Assembly (NCBI RefSeq): GCF_001855385.1
Contig: NZ_MKIE01000001.1
Coordinates: forward strand, 186,001-250,000
Reading direction: 5' to 3'
Length of the DNA: 64,000 bases
Origin: Andreesenia angusta
Lineage (GTDB): Bacteria > Bacillota > Clostridia > Tissierellales > Gottschalkiaceae
Notes under the pieces: generated by a model
Seen by the model: the letters and a program-made list of their open reading frames with translations, nothing else
Told to the model about the DNA's origin: nothing
The model's database searches: none
Position numbers and translations under genes: made by a program
Part shown: piece by piece, positions 1-7,398 of the stretch
Layout of the letters: each line of letters begins with the position of its first letter
How positions within the stretch are numbered: the first letter of the stretch is position 1

Positions 1-175
1 CATGGACTACAAACTTGTCTGGATTCCCTGAAAGGTTGTACCTAGAAACCCTCACCCCGTTCTTTCTAAGGTTGTTTATTACTGTAGACATCCTGAGTAG
101 CTCTGGGTCTACCGATGGACCGCATATCCCAGTCGGACAGCACATTGCCGGTTCAAAAATTATCATCTTTTTCAT
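1..175 (-). CDS. arsD: ArsD arsenic metallochaperone / trans-acting repressor, partial (N-terminal 58 residues)
   Basis: Reading leftward from an ATG at 175, the protein begins MKKMIIFEPAMCCPTGICGP and continues in frame to the window edge. Cys12, Cys13 and Cys18 match the As(III)/Sb(III)-binding cysteines of ArsD, which passes arsenite to the ArsA ATPase and weakly represses ars operons. The VDPELLR segment after the cysteines is also typical. A ribosome binding site AGGAGG lies inside the end of the upstream arsR, and only 2 bases separate the arsR stop from this start, so the two are co-transcribed. The C-terminal half, and probably arsA/arsB, lie outside the window. Confidence 0.9.
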   Translation of the reverse strand, partial: MKKMIIFEPAMCCPTGICGPSVDPELLRMSTVINNLRKNGVRVSRYNLSGNPDKFVVH

Positions 176-177
176 AT

Positions 178-504
178 TTAGCATCCTCCTCTGTACTTTT
201 TGCAGACGCAGTCTTCCTTGTCGCTTGTCGTTGCTTTCAGAAAAGACATGGTGTCGTCTATAGTTTCTCTGTTAAGTGTGTACCTCATCCAAGCTCCGTC
301 CCTTGTGGCATTTACAAGCCCACACTCCGAAAGTATTTTCATGTGGTAGCTAAGCGTCGACTGGGATATGCTGAACTCCTCAAGTATGTCGCAAGCACAC
401 ATCTCTCCGCAGGACAATATGTCCAGTATCTTAAGCCTAGTTTCATCTGAAATAGCCTTAAACACAGCTATATGTTTTGAATACGCTTTGTCCATTTTGT
501 CCAC
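178..504 (-). CDS. arsR: ArsR-family metalloid-responsive repressor
   Basis: A 108-residue winged-helix protein. DETRLKILDIL starts the DNA-binding domain, SQSTLSYHMKIL is the recognition-helix region, and MRYTLN sits in the wing. Cys32, Cys36 and Cys38 (CGEMCACDIL) lie where ArsR proteins bind As(III), although the spacing differs slightly from the ELCVCDL motif. The tail adds Cys residues (CVCKK, RGGC) that could form an extra metal site. It is the first gene of an arsRD operon and probably represses its own promoter at 561-589. Arsenite or antimonite as inducer is inferred from the arsD partner. Confidence 0.92.
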   Translation of the reverse strand: MDKMDKAYSKHIAVFKAISDETRLKILDILSCGEMCACDILEEFSISQSTLSYHMKILSECGLVNATRDGAWMRYTLNRETIDDTMSFLKATTSDKEDCVCKKYRGGC

Positions 505-530
505 CTCCCTACATATTCATAAGTTTAAAT

Positions 531-589
531 CATATCGATAAGTTTCGATTTATTGTCTATATGATATCAACCATATCGAAAGTTGTCAA
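531..589 (-). promoter_or_regulatory. arsRD promoter with ATCGA-containing operator-like repeats
   Basis: On the minus strand a perfect -35 TTGACA (584-589) is followed after 17 bases by TATCAT (561-566). The motif ATCGAAA (575-581) lies in the spacer. Its inverse TTTCGAT (543-549) and a further ATCGAT (534-539 region) lie downstream. Such dyads overlapping the polymerase site are what an autorepressing ArsR would need. The assignment to ArsR is inference. Confidence 0.65.
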
Positions 590-620
590 TGTGATTGTTT
601 GTATTTTTTAGCATACAAAA

Positions 621-642
621 AGGCCGTCCTAAAAGACGGCCT
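621..642 (-). terminator. Rho-independent terminator after the redox-disulfide gene
   Basis: The stem AGGCCGTC pairs with GACGGCCT around a short A/T loop. On the minus strand it is followed by a run of five T. It ends the operon of the permease and thioredoxin-fold genes that finish at 659. Confidence 0.85.
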
Positions 643-658
643 TGATTCTAATCTAGAT

Positions 659-892
659 TTATTTCTGAATAAGTTTCACTATATCCTTTGTCATAAGTAT
701 TTTTCCAGTAGATACCACTTTCTCGTCTATGACTAGAGCAGGAGTAGACATCACGCCGTATCCGACTATCTCTCCCATGTCCTCGACTTTCACTACTTCA
801 GCCTCGACACCGGTCTTCTCGATTGCTTCGTTTACATGTTCCAGCAGTAGTCCACATTTCTTGCATCCTGGTCCCAGTACTTTTATTATCAT
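659..892 (-). CDS. Thioredoxin-fold redox-active disulfide protein (small CxxC protein)
   Basis: A 77-residue protein beginning MIIKVLGPGCKKC. The Cys-Lys-Lys-Cys motif is the redox-active or metal-binding site, and the later cis-proline segment STPALVIDEK is typical of the thioredoxin fold (redox-active disulfide protein 2 family). The ATG at 892 is chosen because GGGAGAGG lies just upstream and the protein then starts at the first beta strand; an in-frame extension to 955 is not typical of the family. It lies downstream of the ArsP-like permease and overlaps no other gene. In such loci the protein is thought to act in thiol or metalloid handling with the permease, but its partner is unknown. 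Confidence 0.82.
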   Translation of the reverse strand: MIIKVLGPGCKKCGLLLEHVNEAIEKTGVEAEVVKVEDMGEIVGYGVMSTPALVIDEKVVSTGKILMTKDIVKLIQK

Positions 893-920
893 CTTCAACC
901 TCTCCCTCATACCGAATTTT

Positions 921-1925
921 TTATATAAATAGATACCCAAAAACATTGAAAGCATAACCTATAACTACTATTCCAAAGGCCACTATTCCTATGAATATGA
1001 ATAGCAACTTTCTCTTTACGACCCTGTTGAGCATTATCATAGATGGAAGCGAAAGAGCCGTAACCCCCATCATAAACGAAAGCGCCGTACCAATCCCGAC
1101 TCCCTTCCCTACAAGAGCCTCAGCTATAGGTAGCGTTCCAAATATATCTGCATACATTGGTATCCCTACGATTGTGGCAACCAATACTGACCACCATTTG
1201 TCTTCTCCAAGTATCGCCGTTACTACAGGCTCTGGAATATAGTTGTGTATTGCGGCCCCTATCCCCACACCTATCAGAATATAGAGCCAAGCCTTATTGA
1301 TGATAAAGACGACCTGCTCTTTGGCAAAGCTAAGTCTGTCACGCTTAGTGAGCTCCTCCTGTGGAAGTTCCGCTGTCTTGCCTTGATACACAAAGGATTC
1401 GACATACCTCTCGAGCTTCAGTTTGCTTATAAGCCCTCCGCCTATAACAGCAAGTATGAGTCCAACTATAACGTATGCTATGGCTATTTTCCAGTTGAAT
1501 ATGCTCGCAAGCAGTATGACCGATGCCAAGTCCACAAGCGGCGAAGATATAAGAAATGAAAAAGTCACCCCTATAGGGAGTCCTGCGTTTGTGAAACCTA
1601 TAAAGAGCGGAATCGAGGAGCATGAGCAGAACGGCGTCACTGTTCCCAGAAGTGCAGCCAGTGTATTCGCAGTAATTCCGTTGAATCTCCCCAGAATCCG
1701 CTTAGTCTTTTCAGGCGGAAAGTAGCTCTGTATATACGATATTGTGAATATAAGTACCGACAGCAGTATGAATATCTTGGCCACGTCGTATATAAAGAAG
1801 TGGATACTTCCCCCAAGCCTGCTGTCCACATCAAGGCCGAATACATTTTCAACGAGTAGCCTTACAAGGTCGCTGAGCCAAGTCATCTTTAAGAGTGTTT
1901 CGTTTAGCCAGCTGAATATTTCCAT
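921..1925 (-). CDS. ArsP-like permease (DUF318/UPF0718), organoarsenical or metal efflux
   Basis: A 334-residue membrane protein with about eight hydrophobic segments. TPFCSCSSIPLFIGF near residues 100-115 is the hallmark cysteine-rich motif of the DUF318 permeases, which include ArsP exporters of trivalent organoarsenicals. A second conserved half follows (GIPMYADIFGTLPI). The ATG at 1925 has AAGGAG 8 bases upstream. An in-frame GTG at 1934 overlaps the upstream arsR stop and is less likely. The operon order arsR, permease, CxxC protein supports metalloid-inducible efflux. The exact substrate cannot be read from the sequence. Confidence 0.85.
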   Translation of the reverse strand: MEIFSWLNETLLKMTWLSDLVRLLVENVFGLDVDSRLGGSIHFFIYDVAKIFILLSVLIFTISYIQSYFPPEKTKRILGRFNGITANTLAALLGTVTPFCSCSSIPLFIGFTNAGLPIGVTFSFLISSPLVDLASVILLASIFNWKIAIAYVIVGLILAVIGGGLISKLKLERYVESFVYQGKTAELPQEELTKRDRLSFAKEQVVFIINKAWLYILIGVGIGAAIHNYIPEPVVTAILGEDKWWSVLVATIVGIPMYADIFGTLPIAEALVGKGVGIGTALSFMMGVTALSLPSMIMLNRVVKRKLLFIFIGIVAFGIVVIGYAFNVFGYLFI

Positions 1926-1930
1926 TTCAA

Positions 1931-2230
1931 TCACTCCTTAAAACTGGATTTCAGGTCTGCATCTATATCTCCGAAGAACGACTTCAATAGTCCGAAAGCT
2001 TCAGAGTCTATGGTATATCTCATCCACTTTCCGTCCTTCCTTCCATTGACTAGACCACTTTCTATCAAAGCTTTCATATGGTATGAAAGCGTCGGCTGTG
2101 TTATGTGAAACTCTTCCAAGAGCTTACAGGCGCACAGTTCCCCTTTGGAGAGCATGCTGAATATCTTCACTCTTGTTTCGTCCGACAATGCTTTCATGAG
2201 TTTAGCGTATGTTTCAAAGTTTTTTTCCAT
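1931..2230 (-). CDS. ArsR-family repressor of the permease operon
   Basis: A 99-residue winged-helix repressor similar in layout to the arsR at 178-504: DETRVKIFSML, then GELCACKLLEEF with Cys33 and Cys35 as candidate metal ligands, TQPTLSYHMKAL as recognition helix, and MRYTID. It lacks the cysteine-rich tail of the other copy. The permease starts just after its stop, so the two are translationally linked. A 24-base perfect palindrome at 2248-2271, directly after a consensus -10 box, is an obvious autoregulatory operator. Confidence 0.9.
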   Translation of the reverse strand: MEKNFETYAKLMKALSDETRVKIFSMLSKGELCACKLLEEFHITQPTLSYHMKALIESGLVNGRKDGKWMRYTIDSEAFGLLKSFFGDIDADLKSSFKE

Positions 2231-2247
2231 GAAGTCAACTCCTTATA

Positions 2248-2300
2248 ATACATAGATAATTATCTATGTATATTATATTCTTCATATTGATATTTGTCTA
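2248..2300 (-). promoter_or_regulatory. Promoter plus 24-bp perfect palindromic operator for the arsR-permease operon
   Basis: Minus-strand -35 TAGACA (2295-2300), 17-base spacer, -10 TATAAT (2272-2277). Immediately downstream, 2248-2271 is a perfect palindrome with half site ATACATAGATAA, covering the expected transcription start. This is the geometry of an ArsR-family repressor site. Confidence 0.8.
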
Positions 2301-2315
2301 TATGTTTTTTAGTAA

Positions 2316-2341
2316 AAAAGACCGCCTCTTCAGACGGCCTA
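2316..2341 (-). terminator. Terminator after the dioxygenase gene
   Basis: A minus-strand GC-rich hairpin (AGGCCGTCT against GGCGGTCT with G-U pairs) is followed by six T. It lies 13 bases after the stop at 2354. Confidence 0.8.
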
Positions 2342-2353
2342 AACTTTTCTGTA

Positions 2354-3121
2354 CTATCTCCAAACATAAGACGTCATGGATATGGAGCCCATAAGGCATT
2401 TATCATTGTATACTTCCACTTTTTCATCTTTTTCTGAAGCTCCTAGTGCATATAGCAGAGGGTAGTAATGCTCCGGCGTCTTGAAAGCAAGTCTTGCCGA
2501 GTCGCCTGCACTCTCGTAGCTTATAACTTTTTCATGGTCTCCAGCGACTATGCTCTCTTTTATATAGTTGTCGAAATCGTAGGCCCAGTCATAGCCACTT
2601 TGCATGCTCCAGTTTACCTTCGAGAGATCGTGCACAATATTCCCGCTCCCAAATATCAAAACGCCTTCTTCTCTAAGGGGTTTCAATATCCTTCCCAGTT
2701 CATAGTGCGATCTGCTGTCCTTTTTCATATCTATGCTGAGCTGAACTACAGGAATATCTGCCGAAGGATACATATGGACAAGCACAGACCAGGTGCCGTG
2801 GTCTATCCCCCAGCTATTGTCTACTTCCACCTTCATATCCTTTAAGTTCTTCACGCGGTTTGCCAATTCCGGCGATCCCTTGGCGCCGTATTTTAGCTCA
2901 TAAAGCTCCTTTGGAAATCCGTACATGTCGTACACGGCCCTTGGAGACTCTTCGTCGTTTATCTTCGTATCCTTGGTGTACCAATGCGCCGATATCGACA
3001 GAATCGCTTTCGGCCTAGGTATGCTTTCGGCGATTTCCCTCCATCCCGCGTTGAACTCGTTTTTCTCTATGGCGTTCATTGGAGATCCGTGTCCTACAAA
3101 AACCACAGGCATTTTTCCCAT
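2354..3121 (-). CDS. ygiD: Class III extradiol dioxygenase family protein (YgiD / DODA-like)
   Basis: A 255-residue protein of the LigB-superfamily group containing E. coli YgiD and plant DOPA dioxygenase. His11 in VGHGSP and His46 in SAHWY match the metal-binding histidines. Later motifs GIDHGTW and GSGNIVHDL are family signatures that add the catalytic histidine. The expected role is ring opening of catechol-type substrates with a divalent metal. How this oxygen-dependent reaction would serve an apparent anaerobe is unclear. AGGGGGG precedes the ATG at 3121. It follows the XRE/desulfoferrodoxin gene by about 30 bases, so the two may be co-transcribed. Confidence 0.85.
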   Translation of the reverse strand: MGKMPVVFVGHGSPMNAIEKNEFNAGWREIAESIPRPKAILSISAHWYTKDTKINDEESPRAVYDMYGFPKELYELKYGAKGSPELANRVKNLKDMKVEVDNSWGIDHGTWSVLVHMYPSADIPVVQLSIDMKKDSRSHYELGRILKPLREEGVLIFGSGNIVHDLSKVNWSMQSGYDWAYDFDNYIKESIVAGDHEKVISYESAGDSARLAFKTPEHYYPLLYALGASEKDEKVEVYNDKCLMGSISMTSYVWR

Positions 3122-3149
3122 GTCTATCCCCCCTAAGAATATTGTAAAG

Positions 3150-3752
3150 CTATCTCTTCAGTTCCTTCTTGAGATTGTACTCAAACAGCCCATGTTCACT
3201 GCAATGTGTGTAGAGCTTGCTTCCGCTCATTCTGGGAATTCTGACCTCTGCATTCTGTTCAGGGTACAGCTTCGCCAAAATCACCTTGTCGTAAGACACA
3301 AGGGCCATAAAGGAGATGTAGTGAGACTTTTTCATATCGTGGTTCATAGCTACGTAGTAGTCGCTTTCCATTTCCTCTACCGAAATTCCGTGTAGCTCGT
3401 CTCCTGCTTTCGGCTCCAACGGCTCCATCTTCCTCCCGCAGCACGACAGCTCTGCAACTCCCGTGCTTGTCATCAAGTTATCGCATTTTGTACATGTGTA
3501 AAATTTCAGTCGCTTCATATTTCCTCCTTTTATCTCGCTCTCGCCTAAATCTCCATCTAGCAACCTGTCTATATTTACCCCTAGAGCGTTTGAAAGCTCA
3601 TTCAGGAGCGACACATCTGGAAGCCCCAGGCCTCTCTCCCACTTGGAAACCGTCTTGTCGCTTATATTCATAATCTCGGCTAGCTCTCTCTGCGTCATAT
3701 TCTTTTCCTTCCTCAAAGAGCACAAAAGCTCTCCAGCTCTTTTCAAGCTCAA
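3150..3752 (-). CDS. XRE-type HTH regulator fused to desulforedoxin/superoxide-reductase-like domain
   Basis: About 200 residues from a TTG start that has GGAGGTGA 5 bases upstream; a longer reading frame would run into the next gene. Residues 1-70 form an XRE helix-turn-helix (MTQRELAEIMNISDKTVSKW). Residues about 80-115 resemble a desulforedoxin iron site (CTKC followed by SCCGRKMEPL). The C-terminal part resembles superoxide reductase: NHDMKKSHYI and THCSEHGLFEY carry two His and the Cys/His iron ligands, with ELHG a candidate for the remaining His. This suggests an iron-based redox sensor controlling transcription, or a superoxide reductase with its own regulator. The function is inferred. 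Confidence 0.8.
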   Translation of the reverse strand: MSLKRAGELLCSLRKEKNMTQRELAEIMNISDKTVSKWERGLGLPDVSLLNELSNALGVNIDRLLDGDLGESEIKGGNMKRLKFYTCTKCDNLMTSTGVAELSCCGRKMEPLEPKAGDELHGISVEEMESDYYVAMNHDMKKSHYISFMALVSYDKVILAKLYPEQNAEVRIPRMSGSKLYTHCSEHGLFEYNLKKELKR

Positions 3753-3841
3753 AAAATCACCTCCAAAATCTGAACTCAAACTCGTTTCAACTACAATTCT
3801 ATATCTGCACTCGACTAAAATCAATCTACGCTCCGTAGAGT

Positions 3842-4240
3842 TCACTTTGCCTTCTCTTCCAGCCACTCCTTGAATTCTTCCATTTGACGGCTGTCAAGTT
3901 CTCCTATGCCATATACAAATATATGAGTATAGTTTCCGCCGTCTATAAACTCCTTCAGCCTCCAGAGTCCTATGTTGTGGTAAGTGGGATTGCTTCCCGC
4001 AGCTCTAAATCTCTCCAGTGACTTCGGATCGCTAAGGTCGATCACACTGGCCTTAAGCGTCTCCACGTCTTTCTCTATATACACCTCTTCACCCTCTTTG
4101 AAGGTGTGATTCATGACCATGGACCATTGATATTCCTGCCAGTATTTCACACTCTCGTACCACTCTATATTTATCCTGTCCGGGTCCGAAAACTCCACCA
4201 TAACTTTTACTAAGCTATCCAGCTTTTCTTTGAAATTCAT
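3842..4240 (-). CDS. Hypothetical soluble protein, 132 residues
   Basis: I do not recognise a family. The protein is acidic, without signal peptide or membrane segment, and rich in aromatic residues (IEWYESVKYWQEYQWS). An alpha/beta pattern near the C-terminus (NYTHIFVYGIGELDSRQ) precedes a charged helix. A good ribosome binding site, GGGGAGGG, lies 6 bases before the ATG at 4240, which supports expression. It lies upstream of, and on the same strand as, the XRE fusion gene with about 90 bases between, and diverges from the Nudix gene. Confidence 0.6.
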   Translation of the reverse strand: MNFKEKLDSLVKVMVEFSDPDRINIEWYESVKYWQEYQWSMVMNHTFKEGEEVYIEKDVETLKASVIDLSDPKSLERFRAAGSNPTYHNIGLWRLKEFIDGGNYTHIFVYGIGELDSRQMEEFKEWLEEKAK

Positions 4241-4359
4241 ATGAATCCCTCCCCATCTTATTATTCTTAGTTATACCCATTTTAGTTTGCCATATCTCTA
4301 TTCTAAATCCACGGTTTCACGTATAATAAAATTATTGAAATTCGGAGGGAGTTGTCTAT

Positions 4360-4797
4360 ATGGAAAGTTTAAAGTCCTGCGGAGCTATAGTGTTCAGATG
4401 TTTAGAAAGCAAGAAAGTATACAGCGAAAAGCTTGAAGTTCTATTGGTCAGATATGGCCAGCACCACTGGGGCTTTCCAAAAGGCCATGTCGAGGGCTCT
4501 GAATCAGATGAAGATACAGCCCTCAGGGAGATAAAAGAGGAGACAGGCTTGGACGTCGTTCTGGACACCTCTTTTCGCAAAGTTACAAACTACAAAAATA
4601 GAGGCGGAAGGTTGAAGTGGAATGTCTTCTTTGTAGGAGAACCTAAGTCTCCGAATAGCCCTCCTGTTCCACAGCTGAGCGAAGTATCCGACGCAAAGTG
4701 GTTCGACGCATTCGCCGTAGAAAGCCTGGTCACTTTTCCAGGTGACTACGAGCTGTACCTTGAGGCATTGGAGCACTATTGCTCATTTCCAAAATAG
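4360..4797 (+). CDS. Nudix hydrolase, probable diadenosine tetraphosphate (Ap4A) hydrolase type
   Basis: A 145-residue protein with a complete Nudix box: Gly42, Glu48 and the REIKEETG segment at 56-63 follow the GX5EX7REUXEEXGU pattern with metal-binding glutamates intact. The flanking WGFPKGHVE and an N-terminal CGAIVFR strand resemble asymmetrical bis(5'-nucleosyl)-tetraphosphatases, which clear alarmone-like dinucleotides. Substrate choice within Nudix proteins cannot be settled by motif alone. GGAGGG lies upstream of the ATG. It is a single-gene unit closed by the terminator at 4806-4840. Confidence 0.85.
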   Translation: MESLKSCGAIVFRCLESKKVYSEKLEVLLVRYGQHHWGFPKGHVEGSESDEDTALREIKEETGLDVVLDTSFRKVTNYKNRGGRLKWNVFFVGEPKSPNSPPVPQLSEVSDAKWFDAFAVESLVTFPGDYELYLEALEHYCSFPK

Positions 4798-4805
4798 TTG
4801 AGTAC

Positions 4806-4840
4806 AAAAAGCCTCCCGTTTTAGGCCGGGAGGCTTTTTT
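4806..4840. terminator. Bidirectional terminator between the Nudix and GGDEF-EAL genes
   Basis: A perfect stem GCCTCCCG / CGGGAGGC is flanked by A and T tracts, serving convergent genes that end at 4797 (plus) and 4839 (minus). Confidence 0.92.
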
Positions 4841-7235
4841 AAATATTCCAATTTGACAGCCAACACTTGAACGTTTTCGAGTAAAGAGGCTTGCTGAAGT
4901 AGTATCCTTGAACAAGGTCGCATTTTTGATTTTTCAAAAACTGTATATGCTGCTCAGTTTCTGCGCCTTCAGCTATAGTCTGAAAACCTAGATTGCGAGC
5001 CAGTGTGATTATAGATGAGACTATGTCCTCGCTTTTTTCGTCTTCCCCTATCTCCTGGACAAAGGATTTATCTATTTTAAGATGATCTATAGGAAAGTCC
5101 TTTAGATATTTAAGCGAGCTGTATCCCGTGCCAAAGTCGTCTATAGAAACTTTCACTTTCATCTCTTTGAGCTTTTTCAGCTGGTCGATTACAGTTCCGG
5201 CATTGGAGGCAATAGACTCTGTTATCTCAAGTACAAGCTGGCTCGGGTCGATTCCCGTAGTCCTTATAGTCTCCTGAAGATGCGGTATAAAATCTATGTG
5301 GTAGAATTGGTATGTCGACACGTTAACTGACATTTTCACATCTCTGACTCTCAAGTCTTTCCAGTCTGCAAGCTGTCTACAGGCTGTCTCTATGACCCAT
5401 TTCCCAATCTCAATTATAAGTCCGCTGTCCTCTGCTATGGGGATGAAGTGACTTGGCGGTACAAGTCCAATTTCTTCATTTTCCCACCTCAGGAGAGCTT
5501 CCACCCCGTATACACTGTAGTCGCTGATATCTATCTGAGGCTGATAAGCCAAGAAAAGCTCTTCTTTCTGTAATGCATTTTTCAGCAAAAGCTCTGTCTT
5601 TAAGAGCTGGTTGTCAATCTCGTCCGCTACATCCTGGTAGAGGGTGAAGTGATTTCTACCGTGACGCTTGGAAAAATAAAGCGCATTGTCAGACTTTTTA
5701 AGCAATGTGTCTATGTCGCTTCCATCCTCTGGACATAGGCTTACACCTATGCTTGAGGATATGGATATTTCAATTCCGTTCACTATAAAGGAGTTTTTAA
5801 ACAAGTTCTGAATCATCGTCACAAAGTGATGTATCTCGCCTTTGCTTTTAGATTCAAACGATATAATATATTCGTCTCCCCCATATCTAAAGAGGTCGGC
5901 ATTATGCGGAATGTACTTGAGAAGCCTCTCTGAAACAGCTTTTAGCAACTGGTCACCTACTTCATGACCCCAGCTGTCATTTACAGACTTAAACCTGTCC
6001 AAGTCTATCATCAGTATTGCAAACGAACGATCTCCCTTCACTAGCGCCTCTACATGACCTTGAAATGCATATTGATTTGGAAGCCCTGTCAGATAGTCAC
6101 GGTAGGCCATATCACTCAGCCTTTTCTCTATATTTTTCTGCATAGTTATATCCTTTCCAATGCAGTGTATCCCAACAACTTGGCTATCCAGTATTATAGG
6201 GATTACAGTTATGTGGAGGTCAACTATCTCTTTTTTCTTGTTGTACATCGCCGTCTCGTACTGTATGGCTTTTCCCTTCAATGCCTTGCTAAACTCGTTT
6301 AAAGTAAATTCCTTGTATTCGGATACAATGTGTGGCAAAAATGGTCTCCCCAATAGCTCTTCAGATGAATATCCCATCAGCTTTTCAGTGGCGCTGTTCA
6401 TAAAAGCAAAATTCCCATCCAGATCAAACGTCACAACTGCGTCCACATTGTTTTCAAAGAGAGATCTGTATCGCTGTTCGCTTTCTTGGAGCTGATTTTC
6501 AATCTCCCTGTCTTTTGTAATATCTCGTGCATTTCCGTATACTCCAACCACTTCCCCACCGTCTAGAATTGGAATTGCAGTTATATATACTATGATCTTC
6601 TCGCCATATTTAGTGCAAAGTTTGATTTCGAACTGAACCACTTTGCTTTCCAGAACTTTTTTAAACTTCTGCTGTGTAGTATAAATATCAGCTTCGTGTA
6701 TAAACTCTGTATAGTGCATTCTCAGCATCTCTGACTTTGAATACTTTAAAAGCTTTTCACCTACGAGGTTTACGCTTGTCATATACCCTTCTCTGTTTAT
6801 TGTGTAGTTGAAGTCCGGTCTGTGTTCAAAGATAGATTCACTTTGAGTATGAAGCCTTTCTAATTCTCGCTCAAGCTCATATTCTCTAGAGGCATCTTGA
6901 ACTAAAATCAGCTTTAACCCCTCTTCACTTTCTGTATCTATTTTTGATATCTTTACATACGTAGGAACTTCCTCTCCATCTTTCAGCTTGGCCATACATT
7001 CAATGTCTACAAAACCTTCATTCAATCTATTTTCAAAACAAGCGTCAAATAGATCCACAGGATTCTCTCCCAAAAGTTCACGCTCTAGACACTTAAAACT
7101 TTTTTCAAATGCTGTGTTGAGACTCAGAATTTCAAAACTATTTTCAAAGTTTTTCGACACCAATATCGCTGGCGTGGGAAGTTTATGTATAAATTCAACC
7201 AAGCCTGCTTGATTGAGTTTGTAATTTGAACTCAT
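4839..7235 (-). CDS. Triple PAS - GGDEF - EAL c-di-GMP signalling protein
   Basis: 798 residues with no membrane segment, so a cytosolic sensor. Three PAS-type domains occupy roughly 8-115, 125-250 and 255-375. The second and third are each followed by the PAC-like GVYGNARDIT and GIHCIGKDIT segments. The GGDEF domain (about 390-555) has RYGGDEY, a near-consensus active loop. The EAL domain (about 565-795) has YGVEALLRW and DDFGTGYSSL, with the metal-binding residues apparently intact. It may therefore make and degrade c-di-GMP or use one domain regulatorily. The ATG at 7235 has GGGTGG upstream; a GTG at 7247 is the alternative. Confidence 0.92.
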   Translation of the reverse strand: MSSNYKLNQAGLVEFIHKLPTPAILVSKNFENSFEILSLNTAFEKSFKCLERELLGENPVDLFDACFENRLNEGFVDIECMAKLKDGEEVPTYVKISKIDTESEEGLKLILVQDASREYELERELERLHTQSESIFEHRPDFNYTINREGYMTSVNLVGEKLLKYSKSEMLRMHYTEFIHEADIYTTQQKFKKVLESKVVQFEIKLCTKYGEKIIVYITAIPILDGGEVVGVYGNARDITKDREIENQLQESEQRYRSLFENNVDAVVTFDLDGNFAFMNSATEKLMGYSSEELLGRPFLPHIVSEYKEFTLNEFSKALKGKAIQYETAMYNKKKEIVDLHITVIPIILDSQVVGIHCIGKDITMQKNIEKRLSDMAYRDYLTGLPNQYAFQGHVEALVKGDRSFAILMIDLDRFKSVNDSWGHEVGDQLLKAVSERLLKYIPHNADLFRYGGDEYIISFESKSKGEIHHFVTMIQNLFKNSFIVNGIEISISSSIGVSLCPEDGSDIDTLLKKSDNALYFSKRHGRNHFTLYQDVADEIDNQLLKTELLLKNALQKEELFLAYQPQIDISDYSVYGVEALLRWENEEIGLVPPSHFIPIAEDSGLIIEIGKWVIETACRQLADWKDLRVRDVKMSVNVSTYQFYHIDFIPHLQETIRTTGIDPSQLVLEITESIASNAGTVIDQLKKLKEMKVKVSIDDFGTGYSSLKYLKDFPIDHLKIDKSFVQEIGEDEKSEDIVSSIITLARNLGFQTIAEGAETEQHIQFLKNQKCDLVQGYYFSKPLYSKTFKCWLSNWNI

Positions 7236-7349
7236 TTTAGAAGCCACCCTTTCAAACCAAGTATACTTATGTACATATTCGTGAATAACAATTATATCAT
7301 ATTTCCAAGCTACTACTAGCTCAATCTAGAAGCTCTAGAAATCAAAAAA

Positions 7350-7379
7350 GTTCTAGTCGAGATAAACTCGATTAGAACT
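7350..7379 (-). terminator. Terminator after the 3D-domain gene
   Basis: Stem GTTCTAGTCGAG / CTCGATTAGAAC with one G-U pair around ATAAA, flanked by A6 on one side and T5 on the other. It terminates the minus-strand gene ending at 7399. Confidence 0.9.
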
Positions 7380-7398
7380 TTTTCAATCAACTCTGCTT

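Noticed and set aside
3752..3866. Longer start for the XRE/desulfoferrodoxin gene
   Set aside because: It would overlap the neighbouring gene at 3842, has no ribosome site and adds residues with no family likeness; the TTG at 3752 has GGAGGTGA.
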